A DNA stretch of 64,000 nt from CBDESM01 sp965242485 (GCA_965242485.1 CBDESM010000003.1:1-64000), one strand, 5' to 3'. Positions 28,801 through 38,212 are shown, counted from the stretch's first letter. Notes: generated from the letters alone by a model not told the origin. A program made the numbers and translations.

Positions 28801-29540
28801 TCGATCCGGTCCGGGCCCGCGTTCAGCACGATCACGCCGTACTCCCGCGTCGCCGCGTAGCGCTTGACCGGGCTCCAGTTCAGGCCTTCCGGCCGCTGCC
28901 CCTCGAGCGGGCGGCGCATCGCCGCGATCTGCATCTCCTCGATCCCCAGCGGCGAACGCTCCCACGGAATCCGCCCGAACACGGGCGGCGCGTGCTCGTA
29001 TCTCCAGAGTTCCGTGCCGACGCCGCGATAGCGCATCACGTACGGGCCGCAGGGCAGGCTGTTGCGCCCGCAGCTCTGCACCTCGTGCAACGAGCCCGCG
29101 CCCGGCACCGGATCCCAGAACACGTTGTATCTCGGGCTCCAGAACACGAGCCGCAGCCCCGTCGGCGCGTCCAGCGGCGGCGCGAGCAGGACGCGCGCTT
29201 CGTCGGCCGCACGCGCCCCGGCCGCGTCGACCGCTTCGGCGCGGATGATCATCTCTCCTCGCTCCGCGAGTTCGCCGCGCTCGTCGCGCGGGAGCGCGTC
29301 GCACTCGATCCGGCGATGAGTCCCGTAGTCCGCGGGCACCTCCTCGCCTTGCACCCGGATTTGATACGGCCGCTCGCCGCCGGAAGCCTCCCAGGAAACG
29401 CTGATCAGCGTCCCCGCCGTGCACCAGAGCCGATCCGGCTTCAGTTCCAGCCGCAAGCCGCCGTCGGCGCTCGCGAACCCGCCGGCCACGATCGCCAGCG
29501 TCAATCCTGCCAGCACCCCGCCGAGAATCCACCAGCGCAT
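25875..29540 (-). CDS. Array protein B: secreted Cys-module/fibronectin-III-like protein, long class
   Basis: A 1221-residue exported protein, the closest colinear relative of array protein A. The signal peptide covers residues 1-25 (WWILGGVLAGLTLAIVAGG). Cys modules start at about residues 40 (WCTAGT), 335 (SCTAGT) and 927 (GCGED), each with a GGxxPY/PF strand and a second Cys. FN3-like segments include PTGLRLVF, STHDSISLSWGP (about 535), WHVDGRRVRSFF and WYEFRGRSID. The C-terminal module has VVEWDAQPDAWKY and RGQGRSWW. It starts 36 bp after the stop codon of the LLM gene and ends 20 bp before protein A. The near-identical module order in A, B and F points to duplication of the whole gene. 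Confidence 0.86.
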   Translation of the reverse strand: MRWWILGGVLAGLTLAIVAGGFASADGGLRLELKPDRLWCTAGTLISVSWEASGGERPYQIRVQGEEVPADYGTHRRIECDALPRDERGELAERGEMIIRAEAVDAAGARAADEARVLLAPPLDAPTGLRLVFWSPRYNVFWDPVPGAGSLHEVQSCGRNSLPCGPYVMRYRGVGTELWRYEHAPPVFGRIPWERSPLGIEEMQIAAMRRPLEGQRPEGLNWSPVKRYAATREYGVIVLNAGPDRIDLEWEAIPVDAARLELIGPGGTIAREYAAESDSFRTHHDSFEGLEPDAEYVLRIIPEEGEGAELAVRTAPLPADRSPLRLELSAGRGSCTAGTETDIDWEASGGRGPYRVEIAGTTGEGEAGTARIECVAPSLRSAGEMLGYVPVTVRGSVVDSDGARGEGEVELLAGPPLAPPRVEPPQVTSDGFYVPFWVRASRPIWPDWQVAMRWRRLGETEWQYAVDDLANGPWDDHANGWVYTTGRLPEATVFETQVARLRDGREIEHPEALAWSGIATVTTAADPVDLVAESTHDSISLSWGPEVEGLQYFATLRPQPPGEDQQPDKEFGYGSEGRAIESGPPYGIAWTGLCPDTPYFATLRSDAASRGEWDAPVGLLIRTESDPDAAEPVPLLEASAESDRIILRWHPDGCAAHVNYRYQAWEYGTDDPVGDGYLSRDDDALVIDRLASGSVYEVRVWPVDSNAPADGEFRTTISTAELEREASPDPPPEFSIRYLYRDGYQGPYGAFEIQKQWSAGHWIELEWHVDGRRVRSFFSEFVYPSADITGLAEGWYEFRGRSIDRDWRATEWSEPVRAATTPRAPQIYSMRYERDFLILTWAEPDGEIPIDRYVVEWRVGEGDWERAVVGLGEWGAIPSVPFMNGDEAHVRLRAVNDDYGEGEPSAEREVPWHRRRALPTGMDARGCGEDGSGTFSFAWSFEGGVAPFRVQVRPINLEAGAAGIAEVETTDRQGRFEFPCADGMEGEDEDLYATVAMQIVEYGRPFEETITIHRMRFGRSTAWYGSSTPDEQLGPAYGELRVPGRARQSVHATHVKWHIGSAGGRPGQRLVVRTRTEEDAKWTERDLHYGSWPMGWWYVDDLEPGTRYEYAFGRYFDGGSEWSETGVVTTLGPVTGIVASEQDDVVVVEWDAQPDAWKYAVRLRGQGRSWWLVHDTTDAERERVSFARATGHGPYAAEVTTPPKDADGTDESTFQLYQGPH

Positions 29541-29576
29541 GAAAGCCAGACGCCGCCGGCCCGCGCCGGGTTCCCG

Positions 29577-30563
29577 CTAATCCCCGAACGCGGGCAGCAC
29601 CTCGTCCGCGAAGCGCTCGTACTGCGCCTCTTGATCGTCGGCCGCGAAGCGCAGCATCACCGTCGTCGCCCCGGCCGCCTCGTACTCGCGGATCTTGGCG
29701 ACGCACTCGTCCGCGCCGCCGAGCGCGACCCAGGCCTCGACCGCGCCGGGCGCGTAGTCGGTCATGTAGTACTCGTCCAAGTACCGCTTCGCCTCCGCCA
29801 GCGCCGCCTCGCGATCATCGTTCAAATTCACGTTGTGGTAGACGGCGACCTCGAAGTCATCGCCCAGCTCGCGCCCCTCTTCGGCCGCGTAGCGCTTGAT
29901 CTCGGCGAGGTACTCGGCCACGATCTCGGGCCGCTGGAACGTGGTCATCCAGCCGTCGCCCAGCCGCGCCATCCGCCGCAGGCCGCGCTCGCGGTTGCGC
30001 GGCTGGTCCGGCCGCGGGTTCGAGGTGACGAGGATCTTGACCGGCTGCCGTACCGATTTCGGCTCGATCAGCACGTCCTTGAAACTCACGTACTCGCCCT
30101 CGTAGGAGGCGCGCTCGCCGCGCGTGAGCAGGCGCATCACCTCGATCGCCTCCTCCATCCGCGCGATGCGGCTGCCCGGCGCGATGCAGAAGGCGTCGTA
30201 CTCGCGGGCGACCGGGTCGTCGTCATGCACGGGCGGCGCGCCCATGCAGGCGCTGAACACCATCCGCCCGCCCGCGAGCCGATCCAGCGAGGCCCACTGG
30301 TGCGCCAGCAGCAGCGCCGGCCGCAGCGGCGTCGACGCGAAGCAGGCCGCGCCGATGCGCACGCGCGAAGTCACTCCCGCCACCGCCGCCATCAGGGTCA
30401 GCGCGTCGAGCCGCGGCTTGGCCAGCAGCGAATCCCCGATCCAGACGCCGTCCCAGCGCGGATCCGCATCCGCGCGCCGCGTCAAGTCGAGCATCGACTC
30501 GACGGTCGTTCCGCCGGTCGCAACTCCCCGATTCGAAAGCGTGAGCCCGAGCTTGACGGTCAT
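29577..30563 (-). CDS. LLM-class flavin-dependent oxidoreductase embedded in the array
   Basis: A 328-residue luciferase-like (LLM) protein, a TIM-barrel enzyme using F420 or reduced FMN. Typical segments are the opening VKLGLTLSN, WDGVWIGDSLLAKPRLDALTLMAAVA, VRIGAACFASTPLRPALLAHQ-like text, LDRLAGGRMVFSACMG, and a phosphate-binding ILVTSNPRP stretch. The start at 30563 gives the family N-terminus; longer in-frame starts lie inside the neighbouring array gene. It sits between array members B and C with gaps of only 36 and 22 bp, so it must share their transcript. It is unrelated to the LLM gene at 49869-51116 beyond the superfamily. Substrate and cofactor unknown. Confidence 0.88.
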   Translation of the reverse strand: MTVKLGLTLSNRGVATGGTTVESMLDLTRRADADPRWDGVWIGDSLLAKPRLDALTLMAAVAGVTSRVRIGAACFASTPLRPALLLAHQWASLDRLAGGRMVFSACMGAPPVHDDDPVAREYDAFCIAPGSRIARMEEAIEVMRLLTRGERASYEGEYVSFKDVLIEPKSVRQPVKILVTSNPRPDQPRNRERGLRRMARLGDGWMTTFQRPEIVAEYLAEIKRYAAEEGRELGDDFEVAVYHNVNLNDDREAALAEAKRYLDEYYMTDYAPGAVEAWVALGGADECVAKIREYEAAGATTVMLRFAADDQEAQYERFADEVLPAFGD

Positions 30564-30585
30564 CCTGCACCTCCGTCGCGCAAGG

Positions 30586-32958
30586 CTAGGGGCCCCCGGC
30601 TCGGTGAATGTAGGTGAGGGCGTGATAGATGCTGCTGCCGGCGCGGGCGAGGAAGACCTGGGCGGCGTAATCGCCTCCCGGCGGAACGTCGAACGCGGCT
30701 GATTGCCGCGCCGTGCCGGATGCGCGGACCTGCCGCCAGCGGCTCCAGCCGTCGCCGTGCAGGCGCACGAGATAGCGCTGCGCGGCGGAGTCGGCCGGCC
30801 AGCGGACGAGCACCCGGCCCTCCTCGCGCTCGACCCGGGCATCGATATGCCGCGGCGCGGTCGCCGCGCGGAGCGTGCCGGACCAATTCAGGAGGACGGG
30901 CGGGACGACGCGCCGCGAGTTGGCGTAGCCGCCGATGTAGCCGGCGATCTGGAGCTCGTAGGCGGCGCCGGGCGAGAGTCCGTCCAGCTCATGGCTGCAA
31001 TGGAGCCCGCCACCCCACGCTTGGTCCCAGAGATGCGGCGTCGACCGATAGCGCCAGTCGACCGCCTCCGCCTCGCGCCAGCGCAGGACATACCCATCGG
31101 CATACTCGTGCGACTTGAACGCGGACGGACAGCGCCAGGCCAAAGCGAGTCCGCCGGGCCCGGCGTCGACGGCGAGCCACTCGATCGCCGGCAGCGGGCG
31201 GAAGGCCCCTGGATCGAAATCCGCAAGCGCCGTCGGAGGTGCCTCGACAGCGACGAGAATCCCAGATCCTCGAACAGGCAGATCCTGCTCAGGGTCCCAA
31301 TCCGCGCTGGAGAACACTCTGCCGTCCTCGCGCTGGACCGCGGCGTCGGTCCAATCGGACCAGCCGCTCCAAGCGCCATCGCGCCGGCCGCGGGCTCGGA
31401 ACCGGTAACTGCCTGCCGCGGCGCCGGACACGTTGATGCCGCCGCCGGTACTCGAGAGGCCGCGCACCGTCCGTCCGTGCAGGCTCCATTCGTACTCGAC
31501 CCGCTCCCAAGCGTCGTCGGGCAGGTCGAGGTAGAACGACTGCAGATCGGGGTCGTAGGGGTCGAAGTATTCGAAATACTGGAGGACTTGCGGGGCGGCG
31601 GGCGGCGCGGGTCCCGCGTCTGCATCCTGCGCCGCTTCAAGCTCCGGCGTTTCAACCGTGAACCGCGATTCGAAGGCGGTCTCCTCATCGGAGCGGCGCC
31701 GGACGACGACCGTGTAGGCCGAACCGGGCCGCAGCCCCTCGAGCACGACGCGATGCTCGGCCGCGGCCGGCGAGATCGCCCTCGCGGCCTCGCTGCGCGA
31801 GCCGTAGAGGTAAGCGATGGCCTCGTAATCATCGCCCTCCGCGCCGGCGGGCGCGGGCCAGGCAAGTTCGATGCTCGCGGGATGCGCGATCGCCTCGACC
31901 TCGCCGGGATAATCGGGCGGGACCTCATAGCCCGACGGGGCCGGCTCGGTGCGGAGTCCGACCCGGATAGAGCCGGGCCCGCGCCTCCGCCACACTCGGA
32001 GCCTGTACGTCCCCTCCGGTTGCAGGTTGCGCCAGGTGATGGACTGCCCGACGGCAGAGTCGACCGCCGGCAGCCCGCGGCCGAACCCGTGGCCGAGAAC
32101 GGCCCCGGCATTGGCCGGATCGAGGTCGTCGGGCAGATGGATGGTGATCGAATCATGCGTCGCCTCGGCGGCGATCTCCATCTCCGGCGGAAGCGAGACG
32201 ACCAGCGCCGCGGGCGGCTCGCTCCAGGCGATGGCGCCGATGTCGGCGAGATCGGCCGGGTCGTAGACCCGCGCGGCTTGGACCTCGTAGCGTCCGGGCA
32301 CGATCAAGTGGGGCGCGAAGGCGGAGAAGCGGTTTTCGGCACCCCCGCTCCAGCCCATCAGCAGGGCGCGCATCCAGGTCCGTTGGACGGCGGTGCGCCA
32401 ATGCGCTTCGCCCTGCTCGCGCCAGCGAATCGCGATCGTGGTGCGTTCGGGCGCGGAGGCGGTATCGAGCGTCGCGAAATCCACGCCGATCCACTTCCCG
32501 TAGGCGCTCGCCCGAGCCTCCACGCCAGTGGGCGGCGAGAGCGGCATGCGGTACTCGAGCGCGAGCGTCCGGACGATCCGCTCGCCGTCCGGCGCGAGCG
32601 CGCTGGCGTTGACGATCCGCTTCGGGACGATGCCGTACCGCGCCGCCCACTGCGTCCAGCCCGCGGGCGGATAGCCGCATTCGATCACCACGGTTCCGCC
32701 CAAACCTTCGCGGAGGACGCCGTCGACCACGATCCCGCTCGGCGCACCGTCGCCGAGCTCAGCGAACCACTCGACCACCGTCGAACCGCCGGCGGTGCAG
32801 CTGTCCGGCCCGGCGATCCAGAACGTCCGCGGCCAGCCCTCGGCCGAGGCGGTCGCCGCCGATCCGGCCGCCGCAATCGCGGCCAGCAGCGCCATCGCGG
32901 CAAAGAGCGCGAGCCGCCCCCTCAGGCGCATCCGCCGGCGAACCGCCGCGATCAGCAT
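30586..32958 (-). CDS. Array protein C: secreted fibronectin-III-like protein, short class
   Basis: A 790-residue exported protein. Its ATG overlaps the stop of array protein D by seven bases. The signal peptide has an Arg-rich start and a hydrophobic core ending near ATASAEG (about residue 40). The N-terminal Cys module is the short-class form: SCTAGG (Cys54), VVIECG, then WTQWAARYG (about 105). Later come EATHDSITIHLPDDL (about 265), DYEAIAYLYGSRSEA, YEWSLHGRTVRGL and YRFRARGRRDGAWSGW. The final module has the divergent GDGWSRW in place of GRSWW. It lacks the middle and late GGxxPY Cys modules of the long class and also that of array protein D. No anchor motif is visible. Function unknown. 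Confidence 0.84.
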   Translation of the reverse strand: MLIAAVRRRMRLRGRLALFAAMALLAAIAAAGSAATASAEGWPRTFWIAGPDSCTAGGSTVVEWFAELGDGAPSGIVVDGVLREGLGGTVVIECGYPPAGWTQWAARYGIVPKRIVNASALAPDGERIVRTLALEYRMPLSPPTGVEARASAYGKWIGVDFATLDTASAPERTTIAIRWREQGEAHWRTAVQRTWMRALLMGWSGGAENRFSAFAPHLIVPGRYEVQAARVYDPADLADIGAIAWSEPPAALVVSLPPEMEIAAEATHDSITIHLPDDLDPANAGAVLGHGFGRGLPAVDSAVGQSITWRNLQPEGTYRLRVWRRRGPGSIRVGLRTEPAPSGYEVPPDYPGEVEAIAHPASIELAWPAPAGAEGDDYEAIAYLYGSRSEAARAISPAAAEHRVVLEGLRPGSAYTVVVRRRSDEETAFESRFTVETPELEAAQDADAGPAPPAAPQVLQYFEYFDPYDPDLQSFYLDLPDDAWERVEYEWSLHGRTVRGLSSTGGGINVSGAAAGSYRFRARGRRDGAWSGWSDWTDAAVQREDGRVFSSADWDPEQDLPVRGSGILVAVEAPPTALADFDPGAFRPLPAIEWLAVDAGPGGLALAWRCPSAFKSHEYADGYVLRWREAEAVDWRYRSTPHLWDQAWGGGLHCSHELDGLSPGAAYELQIAGYIGGYANSRRVVPPVLLNWSGTLRAATAPRHIDARVEREEGRVLVRWPADSAAQRYLVRLHGDGWSRWRQVRASGTARQSAAFDVPPGGDYAAQVFLARAGSSIYHALTYIHRAGGP

Positions 32959-35747
32959 GGGCCCGTCTGGGCCGGATATCTACTCGGACGGGTCGCCGGC
33001 CAGTATTCGCCCCAGATCTGCGGGGCGGGCACGATCTCGACTTCGTACTCCGCGGATGACGGCACGGCGAATTCGACCGTCTCCTGATCGCCGCCGAAAG
33101 CGTGCACGAGCCGCCACCAGCTGCGCCCGTCGGAACGCAGCCTGACGAGGTAGCGGATCGCGTCCGATTGCGGCGTCCACGACACGATCAGCCGCTCGCC
33201 GTCCCGAACGACTCGCGGATCCGGCTGCTGCCCAACCGTCCGCAGGGCCAAGGGCGCGGACCAGCTCAACTCATCGGGGTGCGCCAACCCGGGCTGATTG
33301 CGGTACCCGGCCACTTCAATCTCGTAGGCCGTGCCCGGTTGCAGGTCCGACAGCTCGGCCCAGCAGAGCCGTTCCAGGCCGTAATCACGGCCCAGCTGAT
33401 AGCGCCAAACCTCTTCCCCGGCCGCGCGCCAGCGCAGGAGGTACGGATCGGCGATCTGGTACGAGGTTGGGTCTTCAGGCAAGTCGCTCAGGCAGTGCCA
33501 TACGGCCCTGATGTCGGTTCTGTCCGCTTCGGCAAACGCCCAGCTCGGCGCTGTCGGCCGAGCGCCGCCCGGCTCGAACTCGAGGACTTCGAGCGGCTCG
33601 ACGCCCGACCGTGCCGTGCCGGCCGCGTCGATGACCTGCCAATGAATCTCCCCATCGTCCGCGAACTCGCCACAGTCGAACTTCAGCGACGCCCCGTCGT
33701 CGTCGGTCACCGTCTCGCCGCCCGCCGCCCGCACGGTGTATGGCGCAATTCCGCCTTCGATCCGCACGCTCGCCCGCCCCTCCCAACCCGGCACCGGGCG
33801 GCACTGGCGGAGATACGCGCGGATTTCCAGCGGCCGGTGCGATAGATCCCGCTCGATCGAATGCGACTGCATGCCTTCGCCGTAGTCGCGATGCACCCCG
33901 GTCACCGTCACTTCCAGCCGCCCCTCCCATTCGGGCGCGAGCGGCACGACGAATTCCTTCGCGTCCCGCACGACCGCTTCCTGTGGTTCTCCGTCATCAA
34001 GCGACCAACGCACCAAGTGCCAGTCTGGATAGGGCGCCGGCTCGACGAGATAATCGACCCAAGTCAAGCGGATGCCCGCGTCAGTGCGTGCGCTGGTGGA
34101 GATAAAGAAAGGCTGGACCGGCCGCGGTGCGCCGCGGGCCGGTTCGGACCAAGCGCTCCAATCATCGCCGCGGCGCACGCGCACGCGGAATGCATGCTCG
34201 CCCGGACGTGACTGGTTGAGCCGTAGCGGCCATAGTCCCTCGTACAGATCACGGGCTCGACGGCCCTCAACCTCCCACTCGAACTCGACCGCGTCCCACT
34301 CGCCAGATTCGTCCGCTGACACGGTAAACCACGTTTGCCGGCGGCCGCTTGAGCACGGATCCATTCCCCAAGCGCTGTACTCGACCGACGGCGGAGGCGG
34401 CGCTGCAAGCACGGGTTCTGCGGTTGCCGGCTCCGGTGTCTCGACCACTAGCCGCGATCCCAACGCCGCCCCTTCGGTGTACCTGACCGCATGAACGACG
34501 TAGGTCGAGCCCGGCCGCACGTCGTCAATCGTCGCCCGATGCTCCGCGCCTGCCGGCACATCAATGCGTCTCCGCGAGTTGGTCCCGATCCAAGTACTGG
34601 GAATCGAGTACGGCGACACGAAGGGCGACTCCCGCGTCGGAGGGAAGGGTCCCCAGCTGAACGGCTCGTCATCGCCCCAAAGGGAGACGTAGACGTAGTA
34701 CGGCGAATGCTCCGCGCCTTCGGGCGGACGCCAAGCGAGCTCGATCCGGTCGGGGAACGCCTCGGCCGACACGATACCCCAAGAGTCGGGCCCACCCGCC
34801 CAATCCGGCGGCGCGGGCTCCGTGTTCACCTCCAGCGCGACAATTGATCCCCGTTCGCCGGCGGGCCGCCGCTGCGCGAAGAGCGTGTACGTCTCGTCCG
34901 GCCGCAGGCCCGTCCAAGTCACCCGATCCCGTCCCGTCCCGTCGACCGCGTGCAGCGCGTCCGGGCCGTACAGCTGGTACCGCGCGTTAGCCAAGTTCAG
35001 CCCGTCGGGCAGCAGCACGGTGATCGTGTCATGCGTTGCTTCCGCGATGATGTCGAGCGGCGGCTCGACCGTCATCCGCGTGGCCGGTTCCGACCACGCC
35101 AACGGATCGGGCCGATGCAATTCATCCGTGTTCCGCAGCAACGCGGCCTGCACCTCGTACTCGCCCGGATCAAGCCAAACGGGGATGCCCAGATAATGGT
35201 CCATATCGACGTGCCACTGCTCCTCGCCGATTTCGCGCCAGCGCACCGCGACCCGCCCCTCCTCCACGCTGCGGCCGATCAAAGGATCGCCGCTGATATC
35301 CACCCGCAGCGTCCCGTCCTGCACGTCACCGATTGCAGCCGTCACCGTCGGCGCGGGCAGCGGCGGCAGCGGCGGCAGAATCCGCAGCCGCACCCGCGCG
35401 GTGATCTGATGCCCCTCCGCCGTCGTCGCGCCGCCGCTCACCACCCGCATCGGCAGCGTCCCGTAGCGCGCGGCCCAGAGCTTCCAACCGGCGGGCAGTT
35501 TCCCGCACTCCACCTGCACGACGCCGCCGGTGCCGCTCAACGCCTGTCCGTCGACGAACGCATCCCGCGCATCCTCGGCCGCCCACCACTGGAGGTCGAC
35601 CAGCCACCCCGCCGTGCAAACCTGCTCGCCCCGCTTCTGCAGCGAGAACGCCCGCGACTGCGCCGACGAGTCTTCCATCGTCGCGACGAGCGCCGCGATC
35701 GCCGCGACCGTCGCGAGCGCGGCCAGGATTGCGGTGCGCCCCGTCAT
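32952..35747 (-). CDS. Array protein D: secreted fibronectin-III-like protein, short class
   Basis: A 931-residue exported protein. The start at 35747 is supported by GGAGG seven bases upstream and by an ATGA overlap with array protein E. A signal peptide follows (ILAALATVAAIAALVATMEDSSAQ). The N-terminal module has VCTAG, VVQVECG and WKLWAARYG. FN3-like segments include EATHDTITVLLPDGLNLANARYQLYGP, VEFEWEVEGRRARDL and HAFRVRVRRGDDWSAW. A late Cys module runs from RQCRPVPGW through GGIAPYTVR to KFDCGEF. The C-terminal module has VRLRSDGRSWWRLV, and the protein ends in PC. It most resembles array protein H at both ends, including the LYGP and RTAGAAP/RTVGQQP-like segments. Function unknown. 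Confidence 0.85.
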   Translation of the reverse strand: MTGRTAILAALATVAAIAALVATMEDSSAQSRAFSLQKRGEQVCTAGWLVDLQWWAAEDARDAFVDGQALSGTGGVVQVECGKLPAGWKLWAARYGTLPMRVVSGGATTAEGHQITARVRLRILPPLPPLPAPTVTAAIGDVQDGTLRVDISGDPLIGRSVEEGRVAVRWREIGEEQWHVDMDHYLGIPVWLDPGEYEVQAALLRNTDELHRPDPLAWSEPATRMTVEPPLDIIAEATHDTITVLLPDGLNLANARYQLYGPDALHAVDGTGRDRVTWTGLRPDETYTLFAQRRPAGERGSIVALEVNTEPAPPDWAGGPDSWGIVSAEAFPDRIELAWRPPEGAEHSPYYVYVSLWGDDEPFSWGPFPPTRESPFVSPYSIPSTWIGTNSRRRIDVPAGAEHRATIDDVRPGSTYVVHAVRYTEGAALGSRLVVETPEPATAEPVLAAPPPPSVEYSAWGMDPCSSGRRQTWFTVSADESGEWDAVEFEWEVEGRRARDLYEGLWPLRLNQSRPGEHAFRVRVRRGDDWSAWSEPARGAPRPVQPFFISTSARTDAGIRLTWVDYLVEPAPYPDWHLVRWSLDDGEPQEAVVRDAKEFVVPLAPEWEGRLEVTVTGVHRDYGEGMQSHSIERDLSHRPLEIRAYLRQCRPVPGWEGRASVRIEGGIAPYTVRAAGGETVTDDDGASLKFDCGEFADDGEIHWQVIDAAGTARSGVEPLEVLEFEPGGARPTAPSWAFAEADRTDIRAVWHCLSDLPEDPTSYQIADPYLLRWRAAGEEVWRYQLGRDYGLERLCWAELSDLQPGTAYEIEVAGYRNQPGLAHPDELSWSAPLALRTVGQQPDPRVVRDGERLIVSWTPQSDAIRYLVRLRSDGRSWWRLVHAFGGDQETVEFAVPSSAEYEVEIVPAPQIWGEYWPATRPSRYPAQTGPC

Positions 35748-38158
35748 TCGCAGCCTCCCGACCGCCGCCATGGCCTCAAGTGGCGTTCATCGCCGCGCGC
35801 GGCCGGGGCGAGCAGCACCTCTGCGGAGTATGCGGCATCCGCGGACAGCCCGTTGAACGTGGCGGATTCCACGGCCGCGCCGCTCGCGCTGACCACTTGG
35901 TGCCAGCTCCGGCCCTCGCCGCGGAGCACGGCGACGTAGCGCAGCACGTCCGGCTGCGGCATCCAGGCGACCGTGATGCGTCCGCCCTCGCGGGTGATCC
36001 ACGCGCCGCTGATCGGCACCGGCATCGCGGCCATACGTACGTCGGCCCATTCGAGCCACTCGGGGTTCGGAGCGTCAGAAGGCCAGTGGTCCGAAAAATA
36101 TGCGGCGACGCCGAGCTCGTAGCTCGCACCGGAGCGCAGGCCCGTTAAATTGTGGTGGCAAAGCGGGTAGGCGTAGGCACTATCGCCGCGCGCGTAGGTC
36201 CAAGCCTGGCTGCCGGCTTCGCGCCAGCGGATGACGTATCTCGTGTGGACATTGTGGACTCCGGCGGTGACGTGATCGAGGCAGTTCCAAGCAATGTGGA
36301 TGCCTTCCGTCGTGGCCGCGACGGCCTCGATCTTGATCGGCGGCATCCAGCGCTCAACGGGGGAGTACGCGGGCGCCTCGGCAGGCTCCGGCCGCGGCGC
36401 TTCGCGGAAACGGTCTTCCGAAGAGACGGACGGCTCGCTCTCGCCCGAGTCCGGCGCGGAAGCGGCATCGGTCGTTTCCGTCGCTTGCGGCTCCCGGGAG
36501 AAGGTCGTCCAGCCGGACCAAGGACTCCAGACGCCGTCGCGGAAGCCGCGCGCGCGGAACTCGTAGCGGCCGCGCCCGATGCCGATGAGACCGAACCGAG
36601 GCTTGGGATGCCGCCAACGCGTCGAGCGGCCGTCGATCGTCCATTCGTACTCGAAGAGTTCCCAGCCTTCGGCATTGCTGACTTCCATCCGCAGCTCCGC
36701 TGGTTTGGGATAACAATCCACCACGCCGAACCACCCATGCGCCGGTTCGGCGAGCACGGGGGGATCGATGTCGCCGGTCGCGGCCGGCGGCGCGGCGGAG
36801 GGTTCGGTCTCGACGATGAGTCGCGACTCGAAGGCCATGCCGTCGTCCCGCTCGCGGCGGACGACGACTTCATACGCCGAGCCGGGGTCGAGGCCGACGA
36901 GGGTGACCCGGTGGCTCGGCCCGCGCAGATCGGAGCGCTCCGACGCCGCGGCCAAGCTGCCGTAGCGGTAGGCGACCGCGGAGTACGTATCATCCTCGGC
37001 GCCGGCCGGAGCCTCCCATTCCAGCACGATGCGGTCGACCTGCGCCGTTGCGGAAAAGCGGCTGAAGCGGTTCTCCGCCGGCTCGAAGCCCGGCGGCGCA
37101 GACTCGGTGCGCAGGTCGAGGAGGAGCGAATTCGGCGGGTAATCCTCCCTGCGCCAGCGCGCGGAGAGCACGTAGTCCGCAGCCGCTTCGAGGCCCGACC
37201 AGCGCACCGTGCCGCGCGTGCCCGCGTCATCCGCCGCAATGGCGAAATGATCTTGATAGGTGTGGTCGTCCTCGTACTGCCAGTACGGCCAGTCACGCGG
37301 GACGAGCGTGAGCTGGACATCATCAACTGCGATGCCGTCGGCGAGATGAACGGTGATCGAGTCGGGCGTCGTCTCCGCGCTGAACCGCGGCAGGTCATCA
37401 ACGACGGTGATGAAGGCGGAATCGCTCCACTCGATCTGGTCCGGATGCGATAAGTATCCCCACTCGAACTCCTCGGGCAGACGGACCCCCCCGTAGGGGG
37501 GAGCCCAGATCTCGCCGTATGCGGCTTGAAACTCGTACGTCCCCGGCGGCGTGATGTAGCCCGAGAGCCAAGCTCTGGGCGGCTCCCGTTCCAGCGGGAG
37601 CCTGGCGAACGCCGGCTTCCTGCCTACCACGCCGCTTCGCCAGGGGCCGCCGGCGGCATCGCGCCATCGAATCATGAGCCTCACGCGCTCGTTGCGCAGA
37701 TGCAGGTAGTCGGCGAATCTCACGTCAGCGCTGCCCCCGTAGACCCGCGCCCAAACGGAGGCGATGGCCGGCGGCGGCGGGACCGGGGCGCGCATCGGAA
37801 GGCTCAGGGCGGCCGTCAGCAGTTCGCCGTCGGCGGCGCGCGCAGTCGCGGCGACCTCGCGGCGCGGCACAGCGCCGTAGCGCGCCGCCCAAATCTCCCA
37901 GCCCGCCGGCGCCGGGCCGCAATTGATCTCCGCCTCGCCCGATTCCCCGTCCCGCGCGACCCCGTCGATAACCGCATCGGTCGCTTCGCGTACCCGCCAC
38001 TGCACCGTGAACGTGCGCCCAACCGTGCAATCCGGCGGCTCGAACCGCCCGCGCCACAGCGAGATCTCGGGTTCTTGGGCCGCAGCCTCCGGCAAGACCG
38101 CAAGCACGGCGGCAAGCGAACCCAATGCGGCCAGCGCGATGATCAGCAGTCGGCGCAT
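35744..38158 (-). CDS. Array protein E: secreted fibronectin-III-like protein, short class
   Basis: An 804-residue exported protein. The signal peptide (RRLLIIALAALGSLAAVLAVLPEAAAQ) precedes an N-terminal module in which the usual CTAG reads CTVG (DCTVGRTF), followed by AEINCG and WEIWAARYG. The HDSI-type motif has drifted to TTPDSITVHLADGIAVDDVQ (about residue 255). YEWTIDGRSTRW and YEFRARGFRDGVWSPW follow. A low-complexity Thr/Ser/Glu/Pro segment lies before the C-terminal module, which has LRGEGRSWHQVV. It lacks the late GGxxPY Cys module of array protein D. It lies 54 bp downstream of array protein F. Confidence 0.84.
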   Translation of the reverse strand: MRRLLIIALAALGSLAAVLAVLPEAAAQEPEISLWRGRFEPPDCTVGRTFTVQWRVREATDAVIDGVARDGESGEAEINCGPAPAGWEIWAARYGAVPRREVAATARAADGELLTAALSLPMRAPVPPPPAIASVWARVYGGSADVRFADYLHLRNERVRLMIRWRDAAGGPWRSGVVGRKPAFARLPLEREPPRAWLSGYITPPGTYEFQAAYGEIWAPPYGGVRLPEEFEWGYLSHPDQIEWSDSAFITVVDDLPRFSAETTPDSITVHLADGIAVDDVQLTLVPRDWPYWQYEDDHTYQDHFAIAADDAGTRGTVRWSGLEAAADYVLSARWRREDYPPNSLLLDLRTESAPPGFEPAENRFSRFSATAQVDRIVLEWEAPAGAEDDTYSAVAYRYGSLAAASERSDLRGPSHRVTLVGLDPGSAYEVVVRRERDDGMAFESRLIVETEPSAAPPAATGDIDPPVLAEPAHGWFGVVDCYPKPAELRMEVSNAEGWELFEYEWTIDGRSTRWRHPKPRFGLIGIGRGRYEFRARGFRDGVWSPWSGWTTFSREPQATETTDAASAPDSGESEPSVSSEDRFREAPRPEPAEAPAYSPVERWMPPIKIEAVAATTEGIHIAWNCLDHVTAGVHNVHTRYVIRWREAGSQAWTYARGDSAYAYPLCHHNLTGLRSGASYELGVAAYFSDHWPSDAPNPEWLEWADVRMAAMPVPISGAWITREGGRITVAWMPQPDVLRYVAVLRGEGRSWHQVVSASGAAVESATFNGLSADAAYSAEVLLAPAARGDERHLRPWRRSGGCE

Positions 38159-38212
38159 GACCAGCCAAACGCCCGCGCGCCCTGCGGGGTTCCGCGCCTC
38201 CGCGGCCGGCTG

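Noticed and set aside
30563..30842. Longer N-terminal extension of the embedded LLM protein
   Set aside because: The extra 93 codons lie inside array gene C and give Arg/Ser/Pro-rich text. The LLM family start is at 30563.
30703..33087. 794-codon plus-strand open frame across array genes C and D
   Set aside because: It spans two minus-strand genes and their overlap junction and has low-complexity Arg/Asp/Gly composition.
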